A DNA stretch of 57,859 nucleotides from Pseudomonadota bacterium (GTDB lineage Bacteria > Desulfobacterota > Desulfobacteria > Desulfobacterales > RPRI01), in NCBI GenBank assembly GCA_018817425.1, contig JAHITX010000015.1:1-57859 (forward strand), given 5' to 3'. Below are positions 45,101 to 53,276 of the stretch, piece by piece. The notes below the pieces were generated by a model. The model saw only the letters and a list, made by a program, of their open reading frames with translations, was not told the DNA's origin and searched no databases. Positions within the stretch are counted from its first letter, which is position 1; the number at the start of each line of letters is the position of its first letter. The position numbers and the translations under genes were made by a program.

Positions 45101-48100
45101 GGCAAGTTTTCTTCCGTCGAAGAATGCGCCCCGTGAATTTTGCGCAACTGAATCAGTTTCAGTCCACTTAAAAAGGATTTGTTCCATTAAGGCATTGCGT
45201 GTATCAACACCTTCAGCCGAGATAAATTGTTCAACCAGCGATTTCAAGTTTCCGCTTGCGTCTTTTACCATTGCCTGATGCAAATCGGATACTTTCCCTG
45301 AACCTTCAAGGTCAGGAAGTACAGCAATTTCATCCGGAATATCAACAAGGTTGACGTCCCTGGTGTGTGTGACATTCGTTTTAAGCCCATATTCAGCTAT
45401 AGTATTTTCGCTATCATCTGTGCGAACAAAAGTTCCCTCTCTTGTGATTGTGTTGCCTTCGCCATCAGGCAGGTTGACTACCTCAGAGTCGAGTTTGATT
45501 GCTTTAATGCCAAGGCTGTTTAAATCATGAAGTTCATCAGCAGAACTAACACAGTCTTTATTTATATCCTGCCATACACGAAGCTTTTCAAACATAGAAT
45601 CATTGGCATCAATTATACCGTCATTATTTTCGTCAAGTTCGCTTAAAGCCTCAAACCCGTTTGCCGCTTTTATGCCTGTCTCAAGATTTGTATTATCGCC
45701 AAACAGTTCTGAGCCATCATTGATTATGCCATCATTATTAATATCTCTTACAAGCAAACCGTCATCTTTATCCACCCATCCGGTTCTTTCCGCAAATCCG
45801 TCGCCATCGTGATCAAAATGGGTTGAAGTACTTATCCTCGTGCTTTCAATTCCGTCGCCGTCAAGGTCGAGTATCAATGGGTCTCTTCTTCTTGGAGGTA
45901 ATGCTGTTCCGGCATTATTATAATCAACCTCCATTGAGTTTAAAGTACTGGCTATGAACTCATCAAGCCCCATTATTGTTCTTCCGGCCATTCCGCTTAT
46001 GTCAATATCCAGATTAGTACCATCCGGCTTAGTTGTATGAATCTTCATAGAACCGAAAATACCTGCTCTTGATCCTAATTCAATATATCTATTAAGCCTA
46101 CCCCCTTTATATTTGTAACTTATATCATCTGTCGTAATATTGGGGTTGTTATCATTTCCCTGAATAACAATTTTATTGTGCTCCGAATCATTGTAGAAAT
46201 TATCATTAACATGGACATTTTTACCGGATTCCGGATTATAAATATAAGTATCATCCCCATCTTCACCATCCATTATGACATCGCCTGATCCGTAAATATT
46301 TTCGTAAAGCAATGTATCATTTCCGCTTCCGCCGAAAAGAATATCAAAACCGTTACCCCCGGACAGGATATCATCTCCTTCTTCACCATATAAAATGTCA
46401 TTACCAGCTCCGCCATACAGAATGTCATTATCTTCCCCGCCGTAGATCGTGTCATTACCGCTTAAGCCAAAGATAATATCGTCGCCGGTTTCTCCGAAAA
46501 TAATATCATTTCCGTCATTGCCCTGGAGTTCATCATTACCTCCGCCTCCATAGATTTCATCATTGCCTGTGCCGCCCAAAATAATATCCGCACCATCACC
46601 GCCCTGAACAAAATCGTCATCAGCTCCGGCATCAATAGTGTCAATACTGTAATCTTCTCCTGTATAACTGCCAATGGCATTACCGAAAATCCAGTCTTTG
46701 CCTGAGCCACCGGCTATCGTATCTGCTCCCAAGCCGCCATCAATATAATCATCACCATCATCACCCTGCAGCCAGTCATCCCCTTCTCCACCATAAATCC
46801 AGTCATTGCCGCCATAACCGAGAATTACATCATTTCCATCACCGCCATCAATAAAATCACCGCCTGAATTCAGGATATTATAATCGCCCTGTATATAATC
46901 ATTGCCATCACCACCAATCAAGGTATCGGACTTTCCACCGCCATAAATCTCATCATTTCCGCTACCGCCATCGATATAATCCTCTCCTTGCTCACTATCC
47001 GGCACACCGTCATTCTCACCCAGCAAAATGTCATTGCCGGTTCCGCCAAAAATCGTATCATCCCCGGCATCGCCTACGATGAAATCATTATCCGATCCTC
47101 CATAAATCAGATCGTCGCCTCCGCCGCCAACAACTATATCGTCTCCGCTGCCGCCATATATCTCGTCATCGCCCTGAAAATAAGTCGGGTTTGTATTTAC
47201 ATTCGTAAAGGAAACAACCTTATCCGGTGTAACTTCGAAGTCCCAGTCAATGTAGGCTCCTGAACTGTTATAGTCACCATAAATGACATCATTTCCCCCG
47301 CCACCGGCAAGTAGATCGTGCCCTTCGCCACCCAGGAGAGCATCATTACTGTTTGAGCCATAAAGCTGGTCATCGCCTTCATTGCCGACAATAAGGTCTC
47401 CTGTTTGGTTTATGCTTGTTGCATTTTCGCCTGCTGATATTAAATCAGACATCGAACCGGCGTTTTCTCCAAATATCTGGTCATTTCCCTCCTCGCCGAA
47501 AAGTATATCCGAACCTGTGCCTCCTTCCAAAACATCATTACCTTCACCGGCGGAAATTGCGTCCCGGCCGGTGCCACCTAAAAGCATATCATCACCTTGC
47601 AAAGAAGAAATCGTATCATCACCATCTCGTCCCTCGATACGGTCATTGCCGGTGGTACCTGTTAAAACGTCTTCCAGATCCTCAGGGTACTGATCGCCGA
47701 GAATGGTTTTGGTTGTATTCGGAACTTGTGGCGCTTCCTTCAGTTGTATTCCGAAATCTCCGGGTTGAAAGTCCTCGCCAAGCGTAATTGTTCCGCCGTC
47801 AGGAAGGACTATTTTATAAGGAGAATGTTTGTTGACTTCCACAGTTCCGTCAGGTGATTTCCATTCCGCATCTCCTGACTTATAGAAGGTCTTCATCAAA
47901 TGCGGTATGCCGTTGCTGTCGGTCCAGAATATTCTGTTTTCACCGTCCGTATCTGTTATCGTATCGTTGCCGTCTCCGCTTTGAAAGTAATAATCATCAT
48001 TGCCAAGACCTCCCTCCAAAATATCATTACCTTTACCACCTTCAAGAACGTCATTACCATCTCCACCTATCAATATGTCTTCACCGTCACCGCCATTTAA

Positions 48101-49186
48101 ATCGTCTTTGCCATCACCACCGTAAATGACATCATCTCCAGTACTGCCATCTATAATATCTGAGCCTTTTTCTCCGAAGATAAGATCATTTTTATTTGTG
48201 CCTATAATAATGTCTGCCCAGTTTTTTTCTATATAATCGTATGAATCAAGTCCTCTTCCAACAATCACCCAACCGTCAATAGTCTTTCCCTTGGCCAAAT
48301 TTAAGACTAGATAATCACTAGCTGCTTTTATTGAGTCATTTATATTCTGGATTCCTGATGGTGGTGGATATTTAGAAGGTAATTCATATGCACTAAGCTT
48401 TATACTGCCCAATCCTTCATATTCATAACGGGTGTACATCCGCATGATTTCTTTGGTTTGATCCGCGGTCAAAACTCCGTCATCGTATAGGCCAAACTCA
48501 TTAGCCTCTATATATCTCCGGTTCGTATGGCCGCCCCCTTTATTTGAGCCATATCTGATCTCATACCAAGCCTCCGCACGATTTTCATTATTGATAGCGG
48601 CCAATGTTGCTGGTATCTTATTTCTTATGCCAGCAACGCTAGGTATTGTCATAGTATAGAGAAGAGATAGAATTGCGGTCTTCTCTTTTGATTTTGCCAA
48701 ACAATAGCCAAGAGCGGTATCCAAAGCTGTTTCATATTCGTTCAACAAAATATTAAGAAGCTTCGCGGCATACGGTTCATCTGGCAATCTAAGTGAAAGT
48801 AGCTGTGAATTATTGTAAATCTGTTGTCGCAAAGAAGATATTTGTTGATTAATTATTATTAGTTGTTGTGGCGTTGCGGTTTTTGCTTGTAGCTCCAGAG
48901 ACTTTATTTGGATAGCATATCCTCGTGCCTGTGACAGTAAAGGTGCATCGCTTCCCGGCAAACTTATTTGCTGATTGACTGGCAAGTTGAGTTTTGTATT
49001 TGTTGTGGTCAGATACTTATTTATATCTGAATCGGTTCGTACAAGAAGGTCAAATCCATATCCAATGGCAATACTGCCATCATAATAAGGCCGTGTTTTA
49101 TTAGCAGTATTATTCTCTAGTGGTTTTACAAATGAGTCTCTCACAGTACCGTTAGGATCTGAATATGTATGTAATATTAAACTCAT
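42176..49186 (-). CDS. RTX protein with N-terminal lysozyme-like (GH24/pesticin-type) domain
   Basis: 2336 aa without a signal peptide. Residues 1-270 resemble phage-type lysozymes: YYDGSIAIGYGFDL matches the 'YxDxxGxxTIGYGH' motif, and ENRAEAWYEIRYGSNKGGGH then RRYIEANEFGLYD matches the C-terminal helices; E24 and D36 are plausible catalytic residues. A first RTX block follows (about 320-1040), then a linker, an EF-hand-like block at about 1100 (DPLILDLDGDGIESTRISTS), a helical region, and a second RTX block from about 1500. The C-terminus is abrupt: after NNLVV comes PHIMNNSQNSNMHHILLS with no T1SS signal. AAGGAGGTGA, an ideal ribosome-binding site, precedes the ATG, which overlaps the upstream stop (ATGA). 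Predicted to cut peptidoglycan glycan strands. Confidence 0.82.
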   Translation of the reverse strand: MSLILHTYSDPNGTVRDSFVKPLENNTANKTRPYYDGSIAIGYGFDLLVRTDSDINKYLTTTNTKLNLPVNQQISLPGSDAPLLSQARGYAIQIKSLELQAKTATPQQLIIINQQISSLRQQIYNNSQLLSLRLPDEPYAAKLLNILLNEYETALDTALGYCLAKSKEKTAILSLLYTMTIPSVAGIRNKIPATLAAINNENRAEAWYEIRYGSNKGGGHTNRRYIEANEFGLYDDGVLTADQTKEIMRMYTRYEYEGLGSIKLSAYELPSKYPPPSGIQNINDSIKAASDYLVLNLAKGKTIDGWVIVGRGLDSYDYIEKNWADIIIGTNKNDLIFGEKGSDIIDGSTGDDVIYGGDGKDDLNGGDGEDILIGGDGNDVLEGGKGNDILEGGLGNDDYYFQSGDGNDTITDTDGENRIFWTDSNGIPHLMKTFYKSGDAEWKSPDGTVEVNKHSPYKIVLPDGGTITLGEDFQPGDFGIQLKEAPQVPNTTKTILGDQYPEDLEDVLTGTTGNDRIEGRDGDDTISSLQGDDMLLGGTGRDAISAGEGNDVLEGGTGSDILFGEEGNDQIFGENAGSMSDLISAGENATSINQTGDLIVGNEGDDQLYGSNSNDALLGGEGHDLLAGGGGNDVIYGDYNSSGAYIDWDFEVTPDKVVSFTNVNTNPTYFQGDDEIYGGSGDDIVVGGGGDDLIYGGSDNDFIVGDAGDDTIFGGTGNDILLGENDGVPDSEQGEDYIDGGSGNDEIYGGGKSDTLIGGDGNDYIQGDYNILNSGGDFIDGGDGNDVILGYGGNDWIYGGEGDDWLQGDDGDDYIDGGLGADTIAGGSGKDWIFGNAIGSYTGEDYSIDTIDAGADDDFVQGGDGADIILGGTGNDEIYGGGGNDELQGNDGNDIIFGETGDDIIFGLSGNDTIYGGEDNDILYGGAGNDILYGEEGDDILSGGNGFDILFGGSGNDTLLYENIYGSGDVIMDGEDGDDTYIYNPESGKNVHVNDNFYNDSEHNKIVIQGNDNNPNITTDDISYKYKGGRLNRYIELGSRAGIFGSMKIHTTKPDGTNLDIDISGMAGRTIMGLDEFIASTLNSMEVDYNNAGTALPPRRRDPLILDLDGDGIESTRISTSTHFDHDGDGFAERTGWVDKDDGLLVRDINNDGIINDGSELFGDNTNLETGIKAANGFEALSELDENNDGIIDANDSMFEKLRVWQDINKDCVSSADELHDLNSLGIKAIKLDSEVVNLPDGEGNTITREGTFVRTDDSENTIAEYGLKTNVTHTRDVNLVDIPDEIAVLPDLEGSGKVSDLHQAMVKDASGNLKSLVEQFISAEGVDTRNALMEQILFKWTETDSVAQNSRGAFFDGRKLAIIEAYMGKPFTGANGPNPNSAAGDILDGIYHRISETCYAMLMQQSHLAFLFGQIEYDWYSTKLVDLSSVSATIVNELADDPEKGKELLSEFARTYRATDDTNAIGYLNFREEFIIQDESLGWVIDTGGLPKIDSTVGTNRSEAIIRTDETDSRISGGNGDDVIYGSTLNDILQNNSGDAVLVGGGGNDSIWAGAGDDILDGGEGKDLLLGEGGNDTYIFRLGSGWETINDTDPTEGNTDTLFLGSNISPDDISLRRSGNNLIVEVNNTADKVTVQDYFKNDSPLNRVEQIQFMDGTIWDTDAIAGIVSVPSETDDIIYGTPGDDILHGIGGNDTIYGASGNDELYGDIGNDKIYGNAGEDILDGGEGADTLDGGTGNDTYVFNIGSGQDVINDADTTPGNIDTIIFGEDILSTDIKVERSGNYDIKLSIIGTLDSILLKNCFFYSNGDWHYQTVIEQFRFADDTVWSADTIKDIILTGTDKTDLIGGFSGQDNIYGLGGNDYLNGWGGDDTIEGGSGDDKISGNDGNDTLIGGEGDDILYGNSGNDIYDGGPGDDIIYGSVANGWNYYESMPYTYNGANGDDTYLFGRGDGYDTVVDRDRTPGNIDTILLGSDIVPDDILIQHKKNDLVLTIKDTGDKLTVSNWFFDESSEWQIEHIQFADGTVWDVDAIKAKVLLGTDANDILIGYNTDDIISGFNGTDFLYGRKGNDTISGGDGNDWIYGEAGNDTLSGNEDIDVIYGGNGDDIINGGTGVDYLHGGTGNDTISGDEGDDFLEGNEGSDTFIFKAGSGQDVIRGSDSEVSSIDTILIDEGITTESIQIRRNEDDLVVTKKDTGDSMTVENWFADEGNESEKIDEIRFADGTVWDVAMLKQLALEGTSEAEVLTGYSSDDIMDGKEGDDVLTGKAGNDTYIFGRGYGQDVIYEDYDSSGAYIEWDFEVTPDDITLDQVGNNLVVLPHIMNNSQNSNMHHILLS

Positions 49187-49947
49187 GGCTCACCTCCTTG
49201 GTTTGTTTTTTGGAATTTGGTTCTATTTTTCTTGAAATAACAAATGTCTTTTATCTGATTGCCAGGATTTAGCCTTAGAATAACCAGCCATTGATCTATC
49301 TGATGGGGTTCCCAATCCGTCATAGATACATAATAAACATTGTCGTAAATAAACGGATTGAAGTAGAACCAGCCGCCTAAGAAATTATAAACAGGCACAT
49401 TTTTCTTATTCCCTAACATAGGAATTATCTGAGTTGGCGGGATTTCCTTTAGGGAATATCCGTTAGCTCGAAAAGGGCTGGTTTCTTCATTATACCCGAT
49501 AATCCCTAATATTTTTTTATATAATTCCGTATTTCTCTTAATACCATCTTTAAATTTATTCTCCTCATGCTTGTCAAAAATAAAAATTTGATCTGATGGG
49601 ATACCACGCAAGCCAAATTCATATGATTTTATGACTATCTCTATCTTGCCATCATTATTAATATCAAATTTGGAAAGAAGCATTGTTTCACGTAACGAGG
49701 AATAGTTATATTCGTCTTCCCCTTTATCATTTATTAGATATGCTCGTTTCTTCTCCCATTTGATGTTATTGAATTCCTCATGCTGGTCGTATTTAATCTC
49801 TCCATATTTTTTAAGATCATCATTATAAAGCTTTCGCATGTGGCTACACAAGGTATCGTCTTTACACATTATACTAACATACTCGTCAGCAAAACAAACT
49901 GAAGACAAAAAAATCAACATTAAAAAAATCAACATTCTTTTCTTCAT
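49183..49947 (-). CDS. secreted periplasmic protein of unknown function, candidate immunity protein for the lysozyme-RTX effector
   Basis: 254 aa with a clear signal peptide (residues 1-20, KKRMLIFLMLIFLSSVCFA before DEY). The mature part is not recognised. It contains KFDINNDGKIEIVIKSYEFG, a Ca-loop/VCBS-like strand also hinted at in the 379-aa neighbour, and aromatic-rich segments (NFLGGWFYFNPFIYDNVYYV). It overlaps both neighbours by 4 nt (ATGA): its start with the lipase stop and its stop with the lysozyme-RTX start. Its own ribosome-binding site AAGGAGGG is formed by the last lipase codons. Obligate coupling to a lysozyme-type toxin and periplasmic location are what an immunity protein would show; no homology supports this yet. 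Confidence 0.62.
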   Translation of the reverse strand: MKKRMLIFLMLIFLSSVCFADEYVSIMCKDDTLCSHMRKLYNDDLKKYGEIKYDQHEEFNNIKWEKKRAYLINDKGEDEYNYSSLRETMLLSKFDINNDGKIEIVIKSYEFGLRGIPSDQIFIFDKHEENKFKDGIKRNTELYKKILGIIGYNEETSPFRANGYSLKEIPPTQIIPMLGNKKNVPVYNFLGGWFYFNPFIYDNVYYVSMTDWEPHQIDQWLVILRLNPGNQIKDICYFKKNRTKFQKTNQGGEP

Positions 49948-51899
49948 GCCGCCCTCCTTAATATTATTTTTCTAGACACAAAGTCGTTTCCATCTTCGCT
50001 GGAGAGCATGTCCCCCTGCTCATTTATGCTCTGGGCTTGGCCTCCTTCCAAAACATCATTACCTTCACCGGCGGAAATTGCGTCCCGGCCGGTGCCACCC
50101 AAAAGCACATCATCACCTTGCAAAGAAGAAATCGTATCATCATCTTCTCGTCCCTCGATACGGTCATTGCCGGTGGTACCAAGCAGCGAATCATCCAGCT
50201 CCTGCGGATTCTGATCTCCGAGAATTGTGTTTGTGGTAGTCGGATTTTCTATCGAATCCTTCAGTTGTATTCCAAAATCTCCGGCTTGGAAGTCCTCGCC
50301 GAGTGTAATTGTTCCGCCGTCTTCTGTCGTTATCTGCCAGGGAGAGTGGTGCGTGATATTTACTTTTCCATCAGCAGATGTCCAAATATCAGCGCCTGTA
50401 TTGTATAATTTTTCAACGGACTGGACGTTACCGTTAGCATCCTCATATACTATACGATTTTTACCTGAATCAATAATCGTGTCATCACCGTCGCCATGAC
50501 TGTAGTAATAAATATCTTCACCTTCACCGCCAATAAGAATGTCATCACCCTTTCCGCCCTTAAGCGTGTCAGCTCCATCACCTCCAACAAGCACATCATT
50601 TGCGGTTCCGCCGGTTAGATCATCACTCTTGTTACCGCCAAGCATGAAGGCTCGCTCGGTTCCGGCAGTAGCATTCATAGCGCTGTAGCCAGCCTGGATA
50701 TACCAGTCTGTGAGATTAGGAAGGTGGTAATTAATGTATGTCTTATCGTATACCGGCAGAGTATCTATGTAGTTCTGAAAATAGTTCGTGAAACCTTTTG
50801 TATCACTCAGCGCGGCAGCTACATCTCTGCGGTCGAATTGGAGACCGCCCGTAACTTTAGTGAAAAGTTCCTTGTTCGCATTTATGGCAACAGGCATTAT
50901 ATAATACATCTGCATGGCAAACAAAGTCATGGCGTTGGTGATATTGCTATTCGTCATGGTCAAGCCGCCAGCCTGGGCGATTTTATTCATATCTGCCGCA
51001 AAACGGTCAAGCATTTTATCAGGTGGCAATATTTCCAGTATTTGTACTGTTTGTCCTTGCTTTGTTGTTTCAAATATACCAAGTTGATGATTGAGCAGTT
51101 TTCGAAGTAAATCTTCATTGTCTATGTCTTTATTATCCGCAGCAAACAGATTCTGATCTAGAATTTGTGTTACCAAATCAGGCAGAATCTGAGCTGCTTT
51201 GAGAAAAGTCTTCGAAGCCTCCAAAGCGGTCATCAATGCTATTGAATGCCTGTTCCCACTTCCTGCTGTCGAAATTCCCAAAGAGTATGGTTTATCAAGC
51301 TCCATAAGGGTCAAAGCGGATAATCTGGTAGGTTTGAGCACCTCACCTTCAATATAGTAGTGATCCACGTTCGATTCCCTTGTTAGGGCACGAGCTCCCG
51401 CGCTAGCGGCAAAAAGAGCTAAATTTGCATCAAAAGTACCTGAAAGACCCATGGTTGCCATAGCCGCTATAATAACCGGTTGGCTTAATGCTGCTAGCTG
51501 GAAAGGTGCTTGGTCAAACACGGTTGCTTTTTTGTCAAAAAAGACCGCCATTAGTGAAGCCAGTCCACCGCCCAGGGAGTGTCCTGTAAAAGTTATATCA
51601 GCATTCGGATTGGCGGCCTTCACTTCAAAATAATAGGTCATCGCTTCAAAAATCTGGGGTACAGGAGCTCCCAGTCCTGCAGTCCAGCTAATAGGATCCG
51701 CAATAAATTCGTTTGTTCCTGTATAGGAAATTACAATCTCGTTGGTCAGGTCATTTATATATGCTCCGGCAGAAAAGCCGGTCCACCGGTCAGGCACCCA
51801 GTCAAGTTGTCTCCAGCCCTTGGGTATACTAATCTTGTTTATGTCTGATGCGTCATAAACACGCGTTGATAGCTGCAAGTATTCAAGTTTACTTGGCAT
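49944..51899 (-). CDS. class 3-type lipase with short, truncated RTX tail
   Basis: 651 aa. Residues 1-410 are an alpha/beta-hydrolase: IVISYTGTNEF supplies the oxyanion/early strand and DITFTGHSLGGGLASL the nucleophile elbow with Ser108. RTX repeats start near 418 (GGNKSDDLTGGTANDVLVGG) and are followed by the linker ILGDQNPQELDDSLLGTTGN, shared with the lysozyme-RTX protein. The repeats stop abruptly and the ORF runs through the ribosome-binding site of the next gene (last residues VSRKIILRRAA), so the C-terminal part of the RTX region and any secretion signal are missing. Compared with the lysozyme gene a block around SINQ/SINEQGD is deleted. Predicted substrate is membrane or storage lipid. 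The gene follows the lipoprotein-like gene by 45 nt. Confidence 0.8.
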   Translation of the reverse strand: MPSKLEYLQLSTRVYDASDINKISIPKGWRQLDWVPDRWTGFSAGAYINDLTNEIVISYTGTNEFIADPISWTAGLGAPVPQIFEAMTYYFEVKAANPNADITFTGHSLGGGLASLMAVFFDKKATVFDQAPFQLAALSQPVIIAAMATMGLSGTFDANLALFAASAGARALTRESNVDHYYIEGEVLKPTRLSALTLMELDKPYSLGISTAGSGNRHSIALMTALEASKTFLKAAQILPDLVTQILDQNLFAADNKDIDNEDLLRKLLNHQLGIFETTKQGQTVQILEILPPDKMLDRFAADMNKIAQAGGLTMTNSNITNAMTLFAMQMYYIMPVAINANKELFTKVTGGLQFDRRDVAAALSDTKGFTNYFQNYIDTLPVYDKTYINYHLPNLTDWYIQAGYSAMNATAGTERAFMLGGNKSDDLTGGTANDVLVGGDGADTLKGGKGDDILIGGEGEDIYYYSHGDGDDTIIDSGKNRIVYEDANGNVQSVEKLYNTGADIWTSADGKVNITHHSPWQITTEDGGTITLGEDFQAGDFGIQLKDSIENPTTTNTILGDQNPQELDDSLLGTTGNDRIEGREDDDTISSLQGDDVLLGGTGRDAISAGEGNDVLEGGQAQSINEQGDMLSSEDGNDFVSRKIILRRAA

Positions 51900-51944
51900 G
51901 GTTTGTTCTCCTATTATGGTTTATTGTCGTTTAAATTAAGTGTA

Positions 51945-52547
51945 TCAAACGCAAACCTTACGCATTGGCCCAACCTGTTTAACTGCTCGTCGAGTGCGAA
52001 TATTTGAATACCACTTACGTTTTGTTTCCAAATCGACATATTTAGGCATGTCATTGTGTAGCCTAGCATATAGATTTGACATAAGTTCTTTAAATTTGTC
52101 GGGAAGCGCTTCTTCAATCCAAATGCCATTCCGATATATGTATTTTGAATAAACCTCACAACCAGCCGAAACACCAGCAAGTGAATAAATAATGGGGTGT
52201 CCCAATTCTATGTTAAGGATCAAAGGTATTTCTGGCCATGTCCCACTGGAAGACATTTTTGTCGAACTCCATTTGATCAATTTTCCTGATTCATCTGGAT
52301 GGATAAATTGAATGCTATATTTCTTGGGTTTAGTTCCGCTGCGGTTAAATGCCAATTCATCACCGCCACGTTCACTTTGCATTTCCCGTTCAACAATTAT
52401 GATCCGACCATCGCTCAACTGCACTTCTTCCTTCCATTTTTCTGAACAGCCAACGCCAAATAAAAATACCATAATTATAATGAGCAAAATAAATACTATC
52501 CTGGGTGAATTAGAGTAATATCTTGAAGTTTGAAATATGCTTTTCAT
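51945..52547 (-). CDS. putative lipoprotein of unknown function, candidate immunity protein for the lipase
   Basis: 200 aa. An N-terminal hydrophobic segment (RIVFILLIIIMVFLFGVGC, residues 16-34) ends in Cys34, giving a lipobox-like GVGC, although Leu is not at -3. The mature part has LSDGRIIIVEREMQSERGGD and ends with a basic tail (RRAVKQVGPMRKVCV). No family was recognised. It lies 45 nt upstream of the lipase on the same strand. Periplasmic lipoproteins are the usual immunity partners of secreted phospholipases in other interbacterial systems, so the pairing is suggestive. The first codons and the 5' region are related to those of the gene at 40265..41404, showing that the two small genes share an upstream region by duplication. 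Confidence 0.6.
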   Translation of the reverse strand: MKSIFQTSRYYSNSPRIVFILLIIIMVFLFGVGCSEKWKEEVQLSDGRIIIVEREMQSERGGDELAFNRSGTKPKKYSIQFIHPDESGKLIKWSSTKMSSSGTWPEIPLILNIELGHPIIYSLAGVSAGCEVYSKYIYRNGIWIEEALPDKFKELMSNLYARLHNDMPKYVDLETKRKWYSNIRTRRAVKQVGPMRKVCV

Positions 52548-53276
52548 ATTCTATTGTTCCTTTCCTGTTCACTTTGATTTGTAAGCTATATTGGAAAATA
52601 TTTAATCAATGATTACTGACCAAATATCTTTTAAGGCAGGTATGCTTGATGACCGCATTAGTGATCCGCCTTCCCCCGAAAGCTTTTTAAACTCTTCTGA
52701 CAGGATTTACAGGATTAACATGATTATTTTCAGACCGTTCCGGAAGATCGGCCCGAAAAATACATATCTGCTAATTGCTGCCTTTGCTATGTTTTGCAAT
52801 AGTTCCGTTTGATATCAACGCCTGATAAGCCAAATGTGTTTCCGCCGTATGCGATGACTTATTAACTATCCGGCTTCCGGCCGGTAACTATCCTGCGCTT
52901 CCTGTTAATCCTGTCTGATAAAAAAATAAAAACGCAAATCTATATTTATAGCTAAAAAGCATACTACTTTACTTTGACACTAAAAAATCTAAATTCGGTA
53001 TTGCTAAAAAGACTTGTTTAAACGAAAAGAATAAAATCAAAATAGTATATGACAATAATAGCAGATGTATAAATATTATGATACTTAATGTCAAGAATAG
53101 AAATTATCTTTTCAGTTTCATCTTATTATAATTTCGAAATATCTGCTTCATGACAGATATTGTGTAGGACTTAAAATATTTCAGAAATTACAAAACTTTG
53201 ACAAGATAGTACAGAACAACCTACAAATAGCATACAGATTGATAATAAAATGAACTTTTTCTCATATAAATCTTCT
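52548..53276. repeat. duplicated intergenic region, copy B
   Basis: This is the homologue of 41405-42175 (see that entry) and occupies the same position, between the 5' end of a small exported-protein gene and the 3' end of an RTX gene. It is 729 nt long, with several small indels relative to copy A. There is no convincing gene in it. Homology continues about 240 nt into the RTX gene, including the whole odd C-terminal tail. Confidence 0.75.
52696..52919. repeat. 224-bp inverted-repeat-bounded segment, copy B
   Basis: Same structure as 41553-41772: left arm TCTGACAGGATTTACAGGAT, right arm CTTCCTGTTAATCCTGTCTG then AT. The interior contains GGAAGATCGGCCCGAAA and a shared CCGGCCGGTAACTATCCTG near the right end. 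Confidence 0.45.

Noticed and set aside
49183-49186. A second frameshift-type fusion at the ATGA overlap of the 254-aa gene and the lysozyme-RTX gene
   Set aside because: There is no homopolymer or slippery heptamer here, a perfect ribosome-binding site (AAGGAGGTGA) precedes the ATG, and the upstream protein has a signal peptide. This is ordinary translational coupling.
51914-52180. 88-aa minus-strand ORF within the lipoprotein gene region
   Set aside because: It lies in another frame of the 200-aa gene and has no motif. The 200-aa frame has the signal sequence and correct context.
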